Under the pieces are notes generated by a model. It searched no databases, was not told the DNA's origin, and saw only the letters and a program-made list of their open reading frames with translations. 64,000 nucleotides of DNA from the NCBI RefSeq assembly GCF_021390935.1, contig NZ_JAJPUI010000007.1:405693-469692 (forward strand), given 5' to 3'. Source of the stretch: Streptomyces sp. CC228A. Its GTDB lineage: Bacteria > Actinomycetota > Actinomycetes > Streptomycetales > Streptomycetaceae. Below are positions 9,134-17,468 of the stretch, one piece after another (position 1 is the first letter of the stretch; each line of letters begins with the position of its first letter). A program made the position numbers and the translations under genes.

Positions 9134-9795
9134 TGCGGGTCGCGATCGCGGGTGCGGGGGCGGTGGGCCGGTCCATCGCGGGAGAGCTCCTGGAGAACGG
9201 GCACGAGGTGCTGCTCATCGACAAGGCGCCGACCGCCATCTCGGTGGAGCGGGTGCCGCTGGCGGAGTGGCTGCTGGCCGACGCGTGCGAGATCACGTCG
9301 CTCGACGAGGCGGCGCTGGAGCGCTGCAACGTCGTCATCGCGGCGACCGGCGACGACAAGGTGAACCTGGTCGTGTCGCTGCTCGCCAAGACAGAGTACG
9401 GGGTGCCGCGCGTGGTCGCCCGGGTCAACAACCCGAAGAACGAGTGGCTGTTCACCGAGGCGTGGGGCGTGGACGTGGCGGTGTCGACACCGCGCCTGAT
9501 GTCGGCCCTGGTGGAGGAGGCGGTGAGCGTCGGCGACCTGGTGCGGCTGCTGCGCTTCAGCCACGGCGACGCGAACCTGGTGGAGCTGACGCTGCCGCCG
9601 GAGTCGGGCCTGGCCGGGACGCAGGTGGGGGACGTGGACTGGCCGCAGGACACGTCGCTGGTGACGATCATCCGCGGCTCGCGGGTCCTGACGCCGACCC
9701 CGGAGGAGACCCTGGAGCCCGGCGACGAACTGCTGTTCGTGGCGGCGCAGGCCCGGGAGGAGCAGTTGGAGGAGCTGCTGTCGGTGCGGCGCTAG
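9133..9795 (+). CDS. TrkA-family (RCK) potassium uptake regulator, second of pair
   Basis: A 220-residue protein beginning at ATG 9133, inside the TGA stop of the preceding gene; a GTG three bases upstream is an alternative. MRVAIAGAGAVGRSIAGEL gives the Rossmann GAGAVG loop, and VLLIDKAP supplies the acidic ribose contact. The C-terminal RCK_C part (ANLVELTLPPESGLAGTQV to PGDELLFVAA) matches its partner in layout but is only distantly similar. It probably forms a hetero-oligomer with the first TrkA protein that senses adenine nucleotide or NADH and controls a potassium transporter. The long GC-rich gap downstream carries no further member of the operon. Confidence 0.9.
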   Translation: MRVAIAGAGAVGRSIAGELLENGHEVLLIDKAPTAISVERVPLAEWLLADACEITSLDEAALERCNVVIAATGDDKVNLVVSLLAKTEYGVPRVVARVNNPKNEWLFTEAWGVDVAVSTPRLMSALVEEAVSVGDLVRLLRFSHGDANLVELTLPPESGLAGTQVGDVDWPQDTSLVTIIRGSRVLTPTPEETLEPGDELLFVAAQAREEQLEELLSVRR

Positions 9796-10552
9796 GCGCG
9801 CCCGCGGAACGGTGGAGGGCCCCGCCGGCCGTACGGCGGTGAGCCCGGGCGCCGCGGCCGTGCGGCCCGGCGCCGGGTGGGCTTCGGGACGGACCCGAGG
9901 CCGGGGCGGGGCGGACACGTCCAGGGCCCGCGGCCGGGACAGGCGGACGCGCCCGGCTGCCGAGACCGAGCGGGGCGAACGAATCCACCGCCCAGGGGCC
10001 CCTGGGGCCGGGCGGGGCGGACGCCCCGCAATGCAAGGCCCGGCGGGGCGGATACGGCGGAAATCCGGGCCGGGCAGGTTTGACGTGCCCAGAACTCGTA
10101 CCGGGCGGGAACCCATACCGGGCGGGGCGACGCGCCCGGGAAACCGACCGAGGCCGACCGAGGCCGGCCGCGGCAGACGCGGCGGACGCGGACGCCGGGA
10201 GGATCCCGCGCAGGCCCTCCGGGGCCAGCGGGGCCGCCGGGATCGGCGTGGCACGACGGGGCCGGCGCGGCACGGCGGGGCCGAGCGGCACGACGCGACC
10301 GGCGGGAGACCGCTCAGGCAGCGGCAGGAGCCTCCAAGGCGAGCCGCGCGGGGCCCGACGACCACCGGCGCCGCCCCGCACACACCCGCTCCCCCACACG
10401 CACCGACCGCCCCCGCACACACCCGCTCCCCCACACGCACCCACCGCCCCGTACGCGCCCGCTCCCCCGGGCGGCGCCCCAGACCCCGCCCCCGCGGGGA
10501 GCGGATCACGGGCCCCCAGAGCGGTGCGGGGTACGGACGGGTACGGGTGCGC
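9796..10552. repeat. GC-rich intergenic region with short direct repeats
   Basis: No gene is supported in these 757 bases between the convergent TrkA and DUF3159 genes. The sequence is very GC-rich with many variants of GGGGCGGACG and GGCCGGG. Near the right end a segment containing ACCCGCTCCCCCACACGCAC occurs at 10384 and again at 10421, a 37-base period with two copies and a decayed third. It is too short and irregular for a CRISPR array. Open frames here run through several strands, as expected from GC bias alone. Confidence 0.5.
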
Positions 10553-11389
10553 TCACGCCTCGCGTTCGCGGGGCGCGGCGGCGGGCGTGCCATTCGCCGC
10601 GGCGGCGGCGCGTTCCCGCTCGGCCTGCTCCTCCGCCTCCATCTCGGCGAAGACGTCGATCGGCGGCGGCGCCTTGGCGAGGAAGATCCAGGTCAGGTAG
10701 ACCGCCAGCAGGAACGGCGGGATCTTGAGCGCGACCAGCACCCAGCCGAGCTGCGTGGTGTCCGCCCACCAGTAGAGCGGGAACAGGATCGCGCACTTCC
10801 CGAGCAGGATCAGGCCCCAGGCATAGCTGGCCTTCGCATACGCCTTCTTGCGACCGGGGTTGCGGGTGCGCCAGGAGAGGTTCTCCTTGAAGATCGGGCC
10901 GAGGATCAGCCCGATGAGCGGGACGCCCGCGAGGGTCGTGGCGATGTACGCGACGCCCAGGCCGAGCGTGTAGAGCATGCCGGGCAGGTAGAAGTCCTTC
11001 GCGTTGCCGGTCATCATCGCGAAGACCACACCGAAGGCCACGCCGAACACACCGCTGAACGCGTGCTTGACCGTATCTCGGCGGATCAGCCGGAAGACGA
11101 CGAGCAGCAGGGACACGCCGAGGGCCGCGAGCGCGGAGACGTGCAGGTCCTTGTTGATCGTGTAGATCGTGACGAAGAGGAGCCCGGGAAGGACGGTCTC
11201 CACCATGCCCCGCAGGCCGCCGAAGGCGTCGAACAGGGCGGCTTCGGTCAGCGCCTTGGTGCTGTCCCCGCCGTCGGTCCCGTCTGCTCCGGCGGCGGCC
11301 CCGGCGCCGGGCGCGGCGCCTTGCGGGGCCTGCCCGTGGTCGGGGCGCGTGCCGTCCTGTGCGGTGGTCGGCTTGTCGAGTGACGTCAC
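10553..11389 (-). CDS. DUF3159 integral membrane protein
   Basis: The 278-residue protein starts at GTG 11389, three bases after the stop of the OB-fold gene, so the two are one operon. After an Ala/Gly-rich cytoplasmic leader of about 50 residues, the segment ALFDAFGGLRGMVETVLPGL begins the DUF3159 core. It has roughly six hydrophobic helices with polar connections such as FRLIRRDTVKHAF and NLSWRTRNPGRKKAY, and a highly charged C-terminal tail. No enzymatic or transport role is established for DUF3159; its recurrent pairing with an OB-fold protein in actinobacteria is the main clue. Assignment to the family is confident, function is open. Confidence 0.85.
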   Translation of the reverse strand: MTSLDKPTTAQDGTRPDHGQAPQGAAPGAGAAAGADGTDGGDSTKALTEAALFDAFGGLRGMVETVLPGLLFVTIYTINKDLHVSALAALGVSLLLVVFRLIRRDTVKHAFSGVFGVAFGVVFAMMTGNAKDFYLPGMLYTLGLGVAYIATTLAGVPLIGLILGPIFKENLSWRTRNPGRKKAYAKASYAWGLILLGKCAILFPLYWWADTTQLGWVLVALKIPPFLLAVYLTWIFLAKAPPPIDVFAEMEAEEQAERERAAAAANGTPAAAPREREA

Positions 11390-11392
11390 CGG

Positions 11393-11797
11393 CTACTCCC
11401 GTCCGAGCGGTCGGAGTTCGTATTTCGGATTGAAGAGGACCCTGCGGCCCTGGCTGATGCAGATCCGGCCCGAGGCGACGAGCTTCCGGCCGGGCTCTAT
11501 GCCGACGATCGCGCGCCGACCGAGCCACACCACGTCGAGGGGGGCCGTGCCGTCGTAGAGCTCGGCCTCCAACGCCGGCACGCCGGCCCGCGGGCGCAGG
11601 GTGACCGTCCGCAAGGTACCAGTGACCTTGACGATCTGCCGGTCGCCGCAGTCCGAGATCCTGGTGCAGCCCGTCGTCGCCGCGTCGTCGCCGGACTCGT
11701 CCGGGTCCGGTCGGTCCTGCGGACCGGACAGCCGGTCCAGCAGGCGGCGCAGGGGCCCCCGCTCCACGGGCCTGCCTGTACGCGGTGCAGCACTCAT
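11393..11797 (-). CDS. OB-fold nucleic-acid-binding domain protein
   Basis: A 134-residue protein. After a basic, Pro-rich leader, residues about 45-130 have the alternating strand pattern of a tRNA-anticodon-type OB fold: RQIVKVTGTLRTVTLRP, then EAELYDGTAPLDVVWLGRR and GRKLVASGRICI. The fold usually binds single-stranded nucleic acid. It lies upstream of DUF3159 with a three-base gap and about 90 bases downstream of the response regulator gene on the same strand. Family identification is good; the ligand is unknown. Confidence 0.85.
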   Translation of the reverse strand: MSAAPRTGRPVERGPLRRLLDRLSGPQDRPDPDESGDDAATTGCTRISDCGDRQIVKVTGTLRTVTLRPRAGVPALEAELYDGTAPLDVVWLGRRAIVGIEPGRKLVASGRICISQGRRVLFNPKYELRPLGRE

Positions 11798-11886
11798 ACC
11801 GAAAGCCTACCGGCCGCCGCTTTCACCCGTTCGGCTCTGGCAGCGGCGCCGCCCGGGGGATTGCCGCGGGCGGACGGCGGGGCGGT

Positions 11887-12576
11887 TCACCGTTCGAAGC
11901 GGTATCCCATGCCCGGTTCCGTGACGAAGTGCTGGGGGTGCGAGGGGTCCTTCTCCAGCTTGCGGCGCAGCTGGGCCATGTAGACCCGCAGGTAGTTGGT
12001 CTCGGTGCCGTACGAAGGGCCCCACACCTCCTGCAGCAGCTGCTTCTGGCTGACGAGGCGGCCGCTGTTGCGGACCAGCACTTCGAGCAGGTGCCATTCC
12101 GTGGGGGTGAGCCGCACGTCCTTGCCGTCGCGGTGGACCTTCTTCGCCGCGAGGTCGACGGTGAACGAACCGGTCTCGACGACCACGAGTCCCTCGTCGC
12201 CGTTGCCGCCGACGGGTTCGGCACGGCGGACGGCGGCGCGCAGCCGGGCCAACAGCTCGTCCATGCCGAACGGCTTGGTGACGTAGTCGTCGGCGCCGGC
12301 GTCGAGGGCCTCGACCTTCTCGTCGGAGGTGTGGCGGGCCGAGAGCACGAGTATGGGGACGCGCGTCCAGCCGCGCAGGCCCCGGATGACGTCCACGCCG
12401 TCCATGTCGGGCAGGCCCAGGTCGAGGATGACCACGTCGGGGTGGCGTCCGGCGGCGAGGTTCAGGGCGGTCGCCCCGTCGGGCGCAGCGTCGACCTCGT
12501 ACTTGCGTGCCTTCAGGTTGATCACGAGGGCGCGTACGATCTGCGGCTCGTCGTCCACCACGAGCACCCGTGTCAT
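11887..12576 (-). CDS. kdpE: OmpR-family response regulator, KdpE-type
   Basis: A 229-residue two-component response regulator. The receiver domain (residues 1-120) begins MTRVLVVDDEPQIVRALVIN; the phospho-acceptor Asp lies in DVVILDLGLPDMDG, with Thr/Ser in VLSARHTSDE and Lys in DDYVTKPFG. The C-terminal half is an OmpR winged helix (LTPTEWHLLEVLVRN, then LRVYMAQLRRKLE). Sequence flavour is that of KdpE, the regulator of the high-affinity Kdp potassium ATPase. No KdpD kinase or kdpFABC genes are adjacent, so it is an orphan here, although the TrkA genes close by make potassium control plausible. A 22-base palindrome lies about 70 bases upstream. Confidence 0.85.
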   Translation of the reverse strand: MTRVLVVDDEPQIVRALVINLKARKYEVDAAPDGATALNLAAGRHPDVVILDLGLPDMDGVDVIRGLRGWTRVPILVLSARHTSDEKVEALDAGADDYVTKPFGMDELLARLRAAVRRAEPVGGNGDEGLVVVETGSFTVDLAAKKVHRDGKDVRLTPTEWHLLEVLVRNSGRLVSQKQLLQEVWGPSYGTETNYLRVYMAQLRRKLEKDPSHPQHFVTEPGMGYRFER

Positions 12577-12643
12577 GAGGCGGCCTGCTTTCTCTCGGTC
12601 CCGGGGCGCCCGCCGCAGCCCGTGACCTCATTGTGCTGCAGGC

Positions 12644-12665
12644 GCTGCACCGCCGGCGGTGCAGC
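12644..12665. promoter_or_regulatory. Perfect 22-base palindrome upstream of the KdpE-type gene
   Basis: The half-site GCTGCACCGCC is followed directly by its exact complement GGCGGTGCAGC. It sits 68 bases upstream of the regulator's ATG, in the stretch expected to hold its promoter. With no spacer it would make a poor transcription terminator and fits a dimeric repressor or activator site better. Which protein binds is not known; OmpR-type regulators usually prefer direct repeats, so an unrelated factor is likely. Confidence 0.5.
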
Positions 12666-13130
12666 GTCGACCTTACGGCCGCCACCCTGACCGATTCGGC
12701 CGTAGGTGCGGTTTCCTCGACGGTATTGACGGGATTCTGACACGGGGGTCCGAGGCCGAGGCGCCGGGCGGCAGCCGAGGCAGGGGCCCTGCCCGACCTG
12801 GGGCGTCGCGGCTGCGAGCGCCCCTGCCCTGGCCGTGCTGGAGCCTTGGTACGTCCTGCAGCCTCTGGGTTGACGGCCGGGCGCCCCGTCCTGGGCCCTC
12901 CGTCCCCTTGCGGCCTCCGTCCCGTCCTGGAGCCTCCGGGCCGGCGGGGGCGTCCGTACGCCCCGATGCGCCTCCCGGTCGGCAAGGGGTGGCCGTCCGT
13001 CCTGAAGCATCCGAGCCGCCGGGGACGTCCGTGCGCCCTGGGGCCTCCGTCACCCCCGCGGCCTCCGGGTCGGCGGGGGCGGGCCGCCGGGCGGCCGGCC
13101 GGGTGCCCCGCGGGTGCCGCAGCGCAGTCG
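12666..13130. repeat. GC-rich intergenic region with degenerate repeats
   Basis: This stretch between the KdpE-type gene and DUF3710 has no supported gene. Between about 12840 and 13080 it is built from degenerate copies of GGCCTCCGTCC-like and GGCGGGGGCGTCCGT-like words. These make long but low-complexity open frames on both strands. Nothing else can be named; the right end passes into the DUF3710 terminator. Confidence 0.4.
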
Positions 13131-13164
13131 GCCCGCCGGCCCGGGTGTTCCCGGTCCGGCGGGC
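13131..13164 (-). terminator. Intrinsic-type terminator after the DUF3710 operon
   Basis: The arm GCCCGCCGGCCCGGG (13131-13145) pairs with CCCGGTCCGGCGGGC (13150-13164) with one mismatch and a four-base loop, giving a 15-pair stem. It begins 20 bases beyond the DUF3710 stop on the minus strand. There is no U-tract, which is common for Streptomyces terminators. Confidence 0.75.
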
Positions 13165-13183
13165 CTGGCGCGCTGTCGCCGGG

Positions 13184-13975
13184 TCAGCGGACCTCGGTGA
13201 TCTCGGGGCCGCGCTGCAGCTGCCCCATGCCGCCGGAGAACCGGGAGCCCTGCGCGTCCGCCTGGATGCCCTCCGGCACCATCTGGGCGTCGTTGGGCAG
13301 CTTGAGGACGATCGGGTCCCGGGGAGCCATCGGGCCTTCGCCGCGGACGACCACGGTGTCCCGGAAGATCTGCTCCAGCAGCCCCGCCGCCTGCGGCTGG
13401 ACCGCGCCCTGGCCGGAGATGACGCCCCGCAGGAACCAGCGCGGGCCGTCCACGCCCACGAAGCGCACCAGCTGGACACCGCCCGTGCCGTCGGGCAGCT
13501 GGACCGGGACCTGCGCGCGCAGCTCCCAGCCGAGGGGGCCCTCGACCTCGTCGATGACACCGCCCTGCTGGGTGATGCCGGAGGCGATCTCGTCGCGGAC
13601 CTCGCCCCAGATGCCCTCGTTCTTGGGGGCGGCGAAGGCCTGGAGCTGGATCGCGCTGTCGCTGAGGACCACGGTCGCCGCGACGATCGCGTCCCCGGCG
13701 ACCTCCACGCGCAGTTCCATGCCCTCGACCCCGGGCACGAAGACGCCGCCCAGGTCGACCCGGCCGTCACCGGGCTTGGCGACCTCGGAGACGTCCCAGG
13801 GGCCGTCGGGGCGGGGCGCGGGCGGCAGGTTCACCCGGCGCCGGCCCGTGCCGGCCTCGTCCTCGGCCTCGTCCACGTCCTCGGCGCTGTCAGTCGTGTC
13901 GACAGCAGCATCGACCTGCTCGGCCTCGCTCGCCGCGGTGTCGGCGGCACGGCCCTTCTTGCGACGTCCGAACAC
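13184..13975 (-). CDS. DUF3710 family protein
   Basis: A 263-residue protein beginning at GTG 13975 (VFGRRKKGRAAD); an upstream ATG at 14023 lies inside dut and is less likely. After an acidic, low-complexity leader of about 50 residues comes the DUF3710 core, with GPWDVSEVAKPGDGRVDLGG and DEIASGITQQGG as landmarks. Its start is one base after the dut stop, so it is the third gene of the thioesterase-dut-DUF3710 operon, which ends in a clear terminator. DUF3710 has no demonstrated activity and shows no membrane segment or catalytic motif here. Linkage to dut is conserved in actinobacteria, which hints at nucleotide or DNA metabolism only weakly. Confidence 0.85.
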   Translation of the reverse strand: MFGRRKKGRAADTAASEAEQVDAAVDTTDSAEDVDEAEDEAGTGRRRVNLPPAPRPDGPWDVSEVAKPGDGRVDLGGVFVPGVEGMELRVEVAGDAIVAATVVLSDSAIQLQAFAAPKNEGIWGEVRDEIASGITQQGGVIDEVEGPLGWELRAQVPVQLPDGTGGVQLVRFVGVDGPRWFLRGVISGQGAVQPQAAGLLEQIFRDTVVVRGEGPMAPRDPIVLKLPNDAQMVPEGIQADAQGSRFSGGMGQLQRGPEITEVR

Positions 13976-13976
13976 G

Positions 13977-14501
13977 TCACTGTCCTTCCCGGTCGGATAC
14001 GACCGCAGCGTATGGGTTCCCACCCGTCCAGCCCTCCACGGCGGCGTGACCGCCAGTGGACCCGAAGCCCCCCTCGGCCCGTGCCGAGCCGGGAAGCTCC
14101 GCGACCTCGTGGAAGCGGACCTTCTCGACTTGCTGAACGACCAGTTGGGCGATCCGGTCGAACCGCTCGAACCGTACGCTCTCGCGCGGGTCCAGGTTCA
14201 CCACGATCACCTTGATCTCTCCACGGTACCCGGCATCGACCGTCCCCGGGGCATTCACCAGGGCGATCCCGCAGCGGGCGGCCAGTCCGGAGCGCGGATG
14301 TACGAAGGCCGCGTACCCGTCCGGGAGCGCGATGGACACCCCGGTGGGCAGAATGGCGCGTTCTCCCGGTCCGAGGTCGGCGGCCTCGGTCGTGACGAGG
14401 TCGACGCCCGCGTCGCCGGGGTGCGCGTAGCCTGGCAGCGGCACGTCCGGGTCCAGGCGGCGGATGAGCACGTCGACGGGGGTGCGGGAAGAGGAGGGCA
14501 T
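13977..14501 (-). CDS. dut: dUTP diphosphatase (dUTPase)
   Basis: The enzyme hydrolyses dUTP to dUMP and pyrophosphate, supplying the thymidylate precursor and keeping uracil out of DNA. All five trimeric dUTPase motifs are visible in its 174 residues: PGDAGVDL, HPRSGLAARCG, NAPGTVDAGYRGEI, RIAQLVVQ and the C-terminal GGFGSTGGH that closes over the active site. The last 20 residues extend beyond the usual end. It starts at ATG 14501, overlapping the thioesterase stop (ATGA), so translation is coupled; DUF3710 follows one base after its stop. Confidence 0.97.
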   Translation of the reverse strand: MPSSSRTPVDVLIRRLDPDVPLPGYAHPGDAGVDLVTTEAADLGPGERAILPTGVSIALPDGYAAFVHPRSGLAARCGIALVNAPGTVDAGYRGEIKVIVVNLDPRESVRFERFDRIAQLVVQQVEKVRFHEVAELPGSARAEGGFGSTGGHAAVEGWTGGNPYAAVVSDREGQ

Positions 14502-15082
14502 CAGGGGTTCACCTCGAAGGCGCGGGCGCGGCGGACCTGGTCGGGATCGGCCATGACCGCCTGGATCTCCTCCGGCCGGCCGTTGTCGATGAAGTGGTCG
14601 ACCTTCACCTCGATGAAGAGGGCGTCGGCGCGGACGGCGACGGGGCCGTCGGGCCCGCCGATCCGCCCGGTGGCCGAGGAGTAGATCTTGCGGCCGTGGA
14701 CGGCAGTGACGCGGGCTTCCAGGTGGAGCACGGCCCCGACGGGCACGGGCGCCACGAAGTCGGTCTCCAGCCGGCCGGTCACCGCGATGACCCGCAGGAG
14801 CCAGCCGAGGGCGCCCAGGGTCTCGTCCAGGGCGGTGGCGAGGACACCGCCGTGCGCGAGGCCGGGAGCGCCCTGGTGGTCGGCGGTGACGGTGAACTCG
14901 GCGGTGACGGCGACGCCCTCGCCTGCCCGCGCCTCCAGGTGCAGGCCGTGCGGCTGCTCGCCGCCGCAGCCGAAGCAGTGGGCGTAGTGGGACCCGAGGA
15001 GCTCACCGGGTGCGGGCGCGTCGGGGTGCCGTACCGGCGGTACGGCGTCCGCGGGGGGCGTCAGTGCAGTGCTCACAGCCAC
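14501..15082 (-). CDS. PaaI-family hotdog-fold thioesterase
   Basis: A 193-residue hotdog-fold acyl-CoA thioesterase. The segment GAPGLAHGGVLATALDETLG carries the HGG motif and the acidic residue of the active site. A CFGCGGEQPHGLHL segment near residue 36 is typical of the actinobacterial branch and could bind a metal. It starts at GTG 15082 (an in-frame GTG at 15076 is an alternative) and heads the operon with dut and DUF3710. The acyl-CoA substrate cannot be predicted. Confidence 0.85.
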   Translation of the reverse strand: MAVSTALTPPADAVPPVRHPDAPAPGELLGSHYAHCFGCGGEQPHGLHLEARAGEGVAVTAEFTVTADHQGAPGLAHGGVLATALDETLGALGWLLRVIAVTGRLETDFVAPVPVGAVLHLEARVTAVHGRKIYSSATGRIGGPDGPVAVRADALFIEVKVDHFIDNGRPEEIQAVMADPDQVRRARAFEVNP

Positions 15083-15135
15083 CAGACCTTACCCGCGCGG
15101 CGGCCCCGGGTCCGCACCGTGCCAAGCTTGGGTGC

Positions 15136-15665
15136 ATGCAGCCTTCCGACCGCCCCTCCGCTCCGCAGGACCTGGACGCCGCGCAGGCCGCCGCCCCGGG
15201 TCCCGCCTCGTACGACGAACGCCTCACCGCTCCGCGCGCGTGGTGGCTGATCGCCGCGCTGCTGGGGCTCTCGGGCGGGCTGGTGGTGCTGCCGCTCGGC
15301 CCGTGCCGGCGCTGGCGGCGGTGATCGCTGCGGGCGCGCTTGCCGCCGCCGCGGTGAGCGCGTATGGCTCTGCCCGGGTCCGCGTGGTGGCGGGTTCCCT
15401 GGTGGCGGGGGGCGCGCGGATCCCGGCGGCGGCGCTGGGCGAGCCGGAGGTGCTGGACGCGGAGGAGGCACGGGCCTGGCGCACGCACCGGGCGGACCCG
15501 CGGGCCTTCATGCTGCTGCGCAGCTACGTCCCGACGGCGGTGCGGGTCCCGGTCACGGACCCGCAGGACCCGACTCCTTACGTGTACGTGTCCACGCGCG
15601 CGCCGGAGCGGCTCGCGGCCGCCCTGCGTCAGCTCACGGCGGCACCGGACCGCTCCGCGGACTAG
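15136..15665 (+). pseudogene. DUF3093 membrane protein, split by a one-base deletion
   Basis: The gene starts at ATG 15136 (MQPSDRPSAPQDLD) and enters the DUF3093 core at YDERLTAPRAWWLIAALLG and VVLPLGP. There the frame stops at 15324, while the next frame continues the same protein with VPALAAVIAAGALA, VSAYGSARVRVVAGSLV, AFMLLRSYVPTAVRV and DPTPYVYVSTR to 15665. Adding one G near 15303 (CCGTGCC read as CCGGTGCC) restores a single 177-residue protein of normal family length. Two membrane helices at residues 35-80 are expected. Function of DUF3093 is unknown. Because both halves keep full conservation, a sequencing error is at least as likely as a real mutation. Confidence 0.8.
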
Positions 15666-15756
15666 CTGCCGCCACCCCCGTACGCCCCGAGGCGAGCCGC
15701 TGCCCGCTGGTCCGCGCCAGTGTCTCCACCGTCGGTGCGGGACCCGGGGCAGGCGT

Positions 15757-17157
15757 TCAGGTGTCTTCCGGGGTCGGCTTGCCCGGGCGGGGCGCCTCCA
15801 GGGCGGGGGGCTTGCCGGTGGCGGTGATGGGTCGGCTGCGGGTCTCCGCCGCGGGGTCGATCGGGTCCGCGGGCTGTTCGAGGGGCGGCAGGGCCGGCAG
15901 CGCCTCCCACGGCACGCGCCGGGCCCGCAGGTCGCTCCGGACGCGCTCGGCGAGCTTCGTGGTGTCGCGGCGGTTCATGACGGCCCCCACGGCGGCGCCG
16001 ATGAGGAACGGCATCAGGTTCGGCAGGTTGCGGATGGTGCGCTTCATGATCTGCTGGCGCAGTTCGCGCTTCAGCCTGCCGCCGAGGGCGGCGTTCACGG
16101 AGGTGGGCTTCGTGATGTCGATGCCGCGTTCCTCCGTCCAGGACGTCAGGTACGCCACGGACCGCTGCCGCAGGGTGCCCGGCGGGCGCAGCCCGTACAC
16201 CTCGTGCAGTTCGGCGATGAGCTTGAGCTCGATGGCGGCGACACCGGTGATCTCCGCGGCGAGCTCCGCGGGCATGGCGGGCGGCACCGGCAGCATCGCG
16301 GCTGCTCCGACGCCCGCGCCCACGGTCGCGGTGGCGGCCGCCGCACCTGTGATCAGCTTGTCGGCGAGCTCCTCGGGGCCGAGGTCCGGGAACTGCCTGC
16401 GGAGGGTGTCGAGGTCCCGCACGGGGACGCGGGGGGCGATGTCGATGATCCGGTCGGCGAGGTGGCCGACACCCGCGCGTGCGCTCTGGGCGCTCCTCTG
16501 CAGGCCGCGCCTGACGGCGTCCGCGCCGCGGGCGCGGACCGTGCGGTTCCGGCCGTCGGCGGTGTCGACTGCGCCGGGTACGGCGACGGCGCCCTGCGGG
16601 TCGGGCGCGCCGGGGGCGGCCGCGGCGTCCGGGGCAGGCGTGAGGGCCGCGTCGGGGGCGGCGGCCGCGGGGTCCCCGCTGTGCGTGGGCGCCGGGGTTT
16701 CGCCGGTGTCAGGGGTCGAGCGGGCGCGTCGGCGGCCGAGGAACCGCCCCGCGGGTCCGCTGCGGCGGGTCCGGCCGCCTGTGTGTCGGTCGGCCTGCCC
16801 CGGCTGCCCGGCGGGCTCGGGGGCGTCGGTGCCGTGCACGGATCGGTCCTCCCGGGATGCGTCCGGATTCGGGGTGTGGTGCTGGTGGCGCGGGTCTTCC
16901 GCGTGCGGGGGCCGGTCGGCTCGCGACCGGCGTGCGCCGCCCCGCGGGGGCACGGCACCCGTACCTGCTTCGAGCGAGGCCGCCGGGCCTCGCTCGGGGT
17001 CACGTGCGTCGGGGGAGGGCAGGGGGGCGGGGTGCTCGGTGGGCGCCTCGTGGGCGCCCTGCCGCGGGCCTGTGCCGCCCTGGTGGGCTGCCTCCGGCTT
17101 GCCAGGCTTCCCTGGGAGCCGGAAGCGCCGTTTCCGGTTCGGGACGTCGCCTGCCAA
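15757..17157 (-). CDS. EcsC-like conserved protein with long low-complexity leader
   Basis: A 466-residue protein. Residues 1-210 are a Pro/Ala/Arg-rich low-complexity leader. The C-terminal 250 residues hold the conserved part: DIAPRVPVRDLDTLRRQFPD, a hydrophobic Gly/Ala stretch (ATATVGAGVGAAAML), ELKLIAELHEVYGL and PFLIGAAVGAVMNRR. The YG after a helical segment and the late GAAVGAVMN motif recall EcsC-family proteins, which are membrane-associated and of unclear function; the likeness is remembered, not computed. It lies just downstream of the DUF4193 gene on the same strand (14 bases) and converges on DUF3093. Confidence 0.65.
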   Translation of the reverse strand: MAGDVPNRKRRFRLPGKPGKPEAAHQGGTGPRQGAHEAPTEHPAPLPSPDARDPERGPAASLEAGTGAVPPRGGARRSRADRPPHAEDPRHQHHTPNPDASREDRSVHGTDAPEPAGQPGQADRHTGGRTRRSGPAGRFLGRRRARSTPDTGETPAPTHSGDPAAAAPDAALTPAPDAAAAPGAPDPQGAVAVPGAVDTADGRNRTVRARGADAVRRGLQRSAQSARAGVGHLADRIIDIAPRVPVRDLDTLRRQFPDLGPEELADKLITGAAAATATVGAGVGAAAMLPVPPAMPAELAAEITGVAAIELKLIAELHEVYGLRPPGTLRQRSVAYLTSWTEERGIDITKPTSVNAALGGRLKRELRQQIMKRTIRNLPNLMPFLIGAAVGAVMNRRDTTKLAERVRSDLRARRVPWEALPALPPLEQPADPIDPAAETRSRPITATGKPPALEAPRPGKPTPEDT

Positions 17158-17171
17158 CGGGCCGACCGACC

Positions 17172-17468
17172 TCAGTCGCAGTCCCGGCAGATCGGCTGCC
17201 CGTTCTTCTCCCGGGCGAGCTGGCTGCGGTGGTGCACCAGGAAGCAGCTCATGCAGGTGAACTCGTCGGCCTGCTTCGGCAGGACCCGGACGGCCAGCTC
17301 CTCGTTGGAGAGGTCGGCGCCCGGAAGCTCCAGGCCCTCGGCCGCCTCGAACTCGTCGACGTCGACCGCGGAGGTCGACTTGTCGTTCCGCCGGGCCTTC
17401 AGCTCTTCGAGACTGTCCTGGTCGACGTCGTCATCGGTCTTGCGTGGGGTGTCGTAGTCCGTAGCCAT
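17172..17468 (-). CDS. DUF4193 small zinc-ribbon-type protein
   Basis: The 98-residue protein starts at ATG 17468 behind GGGGGAG; an upstream ATG in the same frame lacks a ribosome site. It is strongly acidic at the N-terminus (MATDYDTPRKTDDDVDQD) and ends with two Cys pairs, FTCMSCFLVHHRSQLA and PICRDCD, which probably form one zinc ribbon. DUF4193 proteins are near-universal in actinobacteria; some are RNA-polymerase- or nucleoid-linked by suggestion only. It lies downstream of cutRS on the same strand, across a 390-base gap suited to its own promoter. Confidence 0.9.
   Translation of the reverse strand: MATDYDTPRKTDDDVDQDSLEELKARRNDKSTSAVDVDEFEAAEGLELPGADLSNEELAVRVLPKQADEFTCMSCFLVHHRSQLAREKNGQPICRDCD

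Noticed and set aside
10379..10460. Possible CRISPR-like array from repeated CCCGCTCCCCCACACGCAC
   Set aside because: Only two good copies with a 37-base period, no unique spacers and no cas genes.
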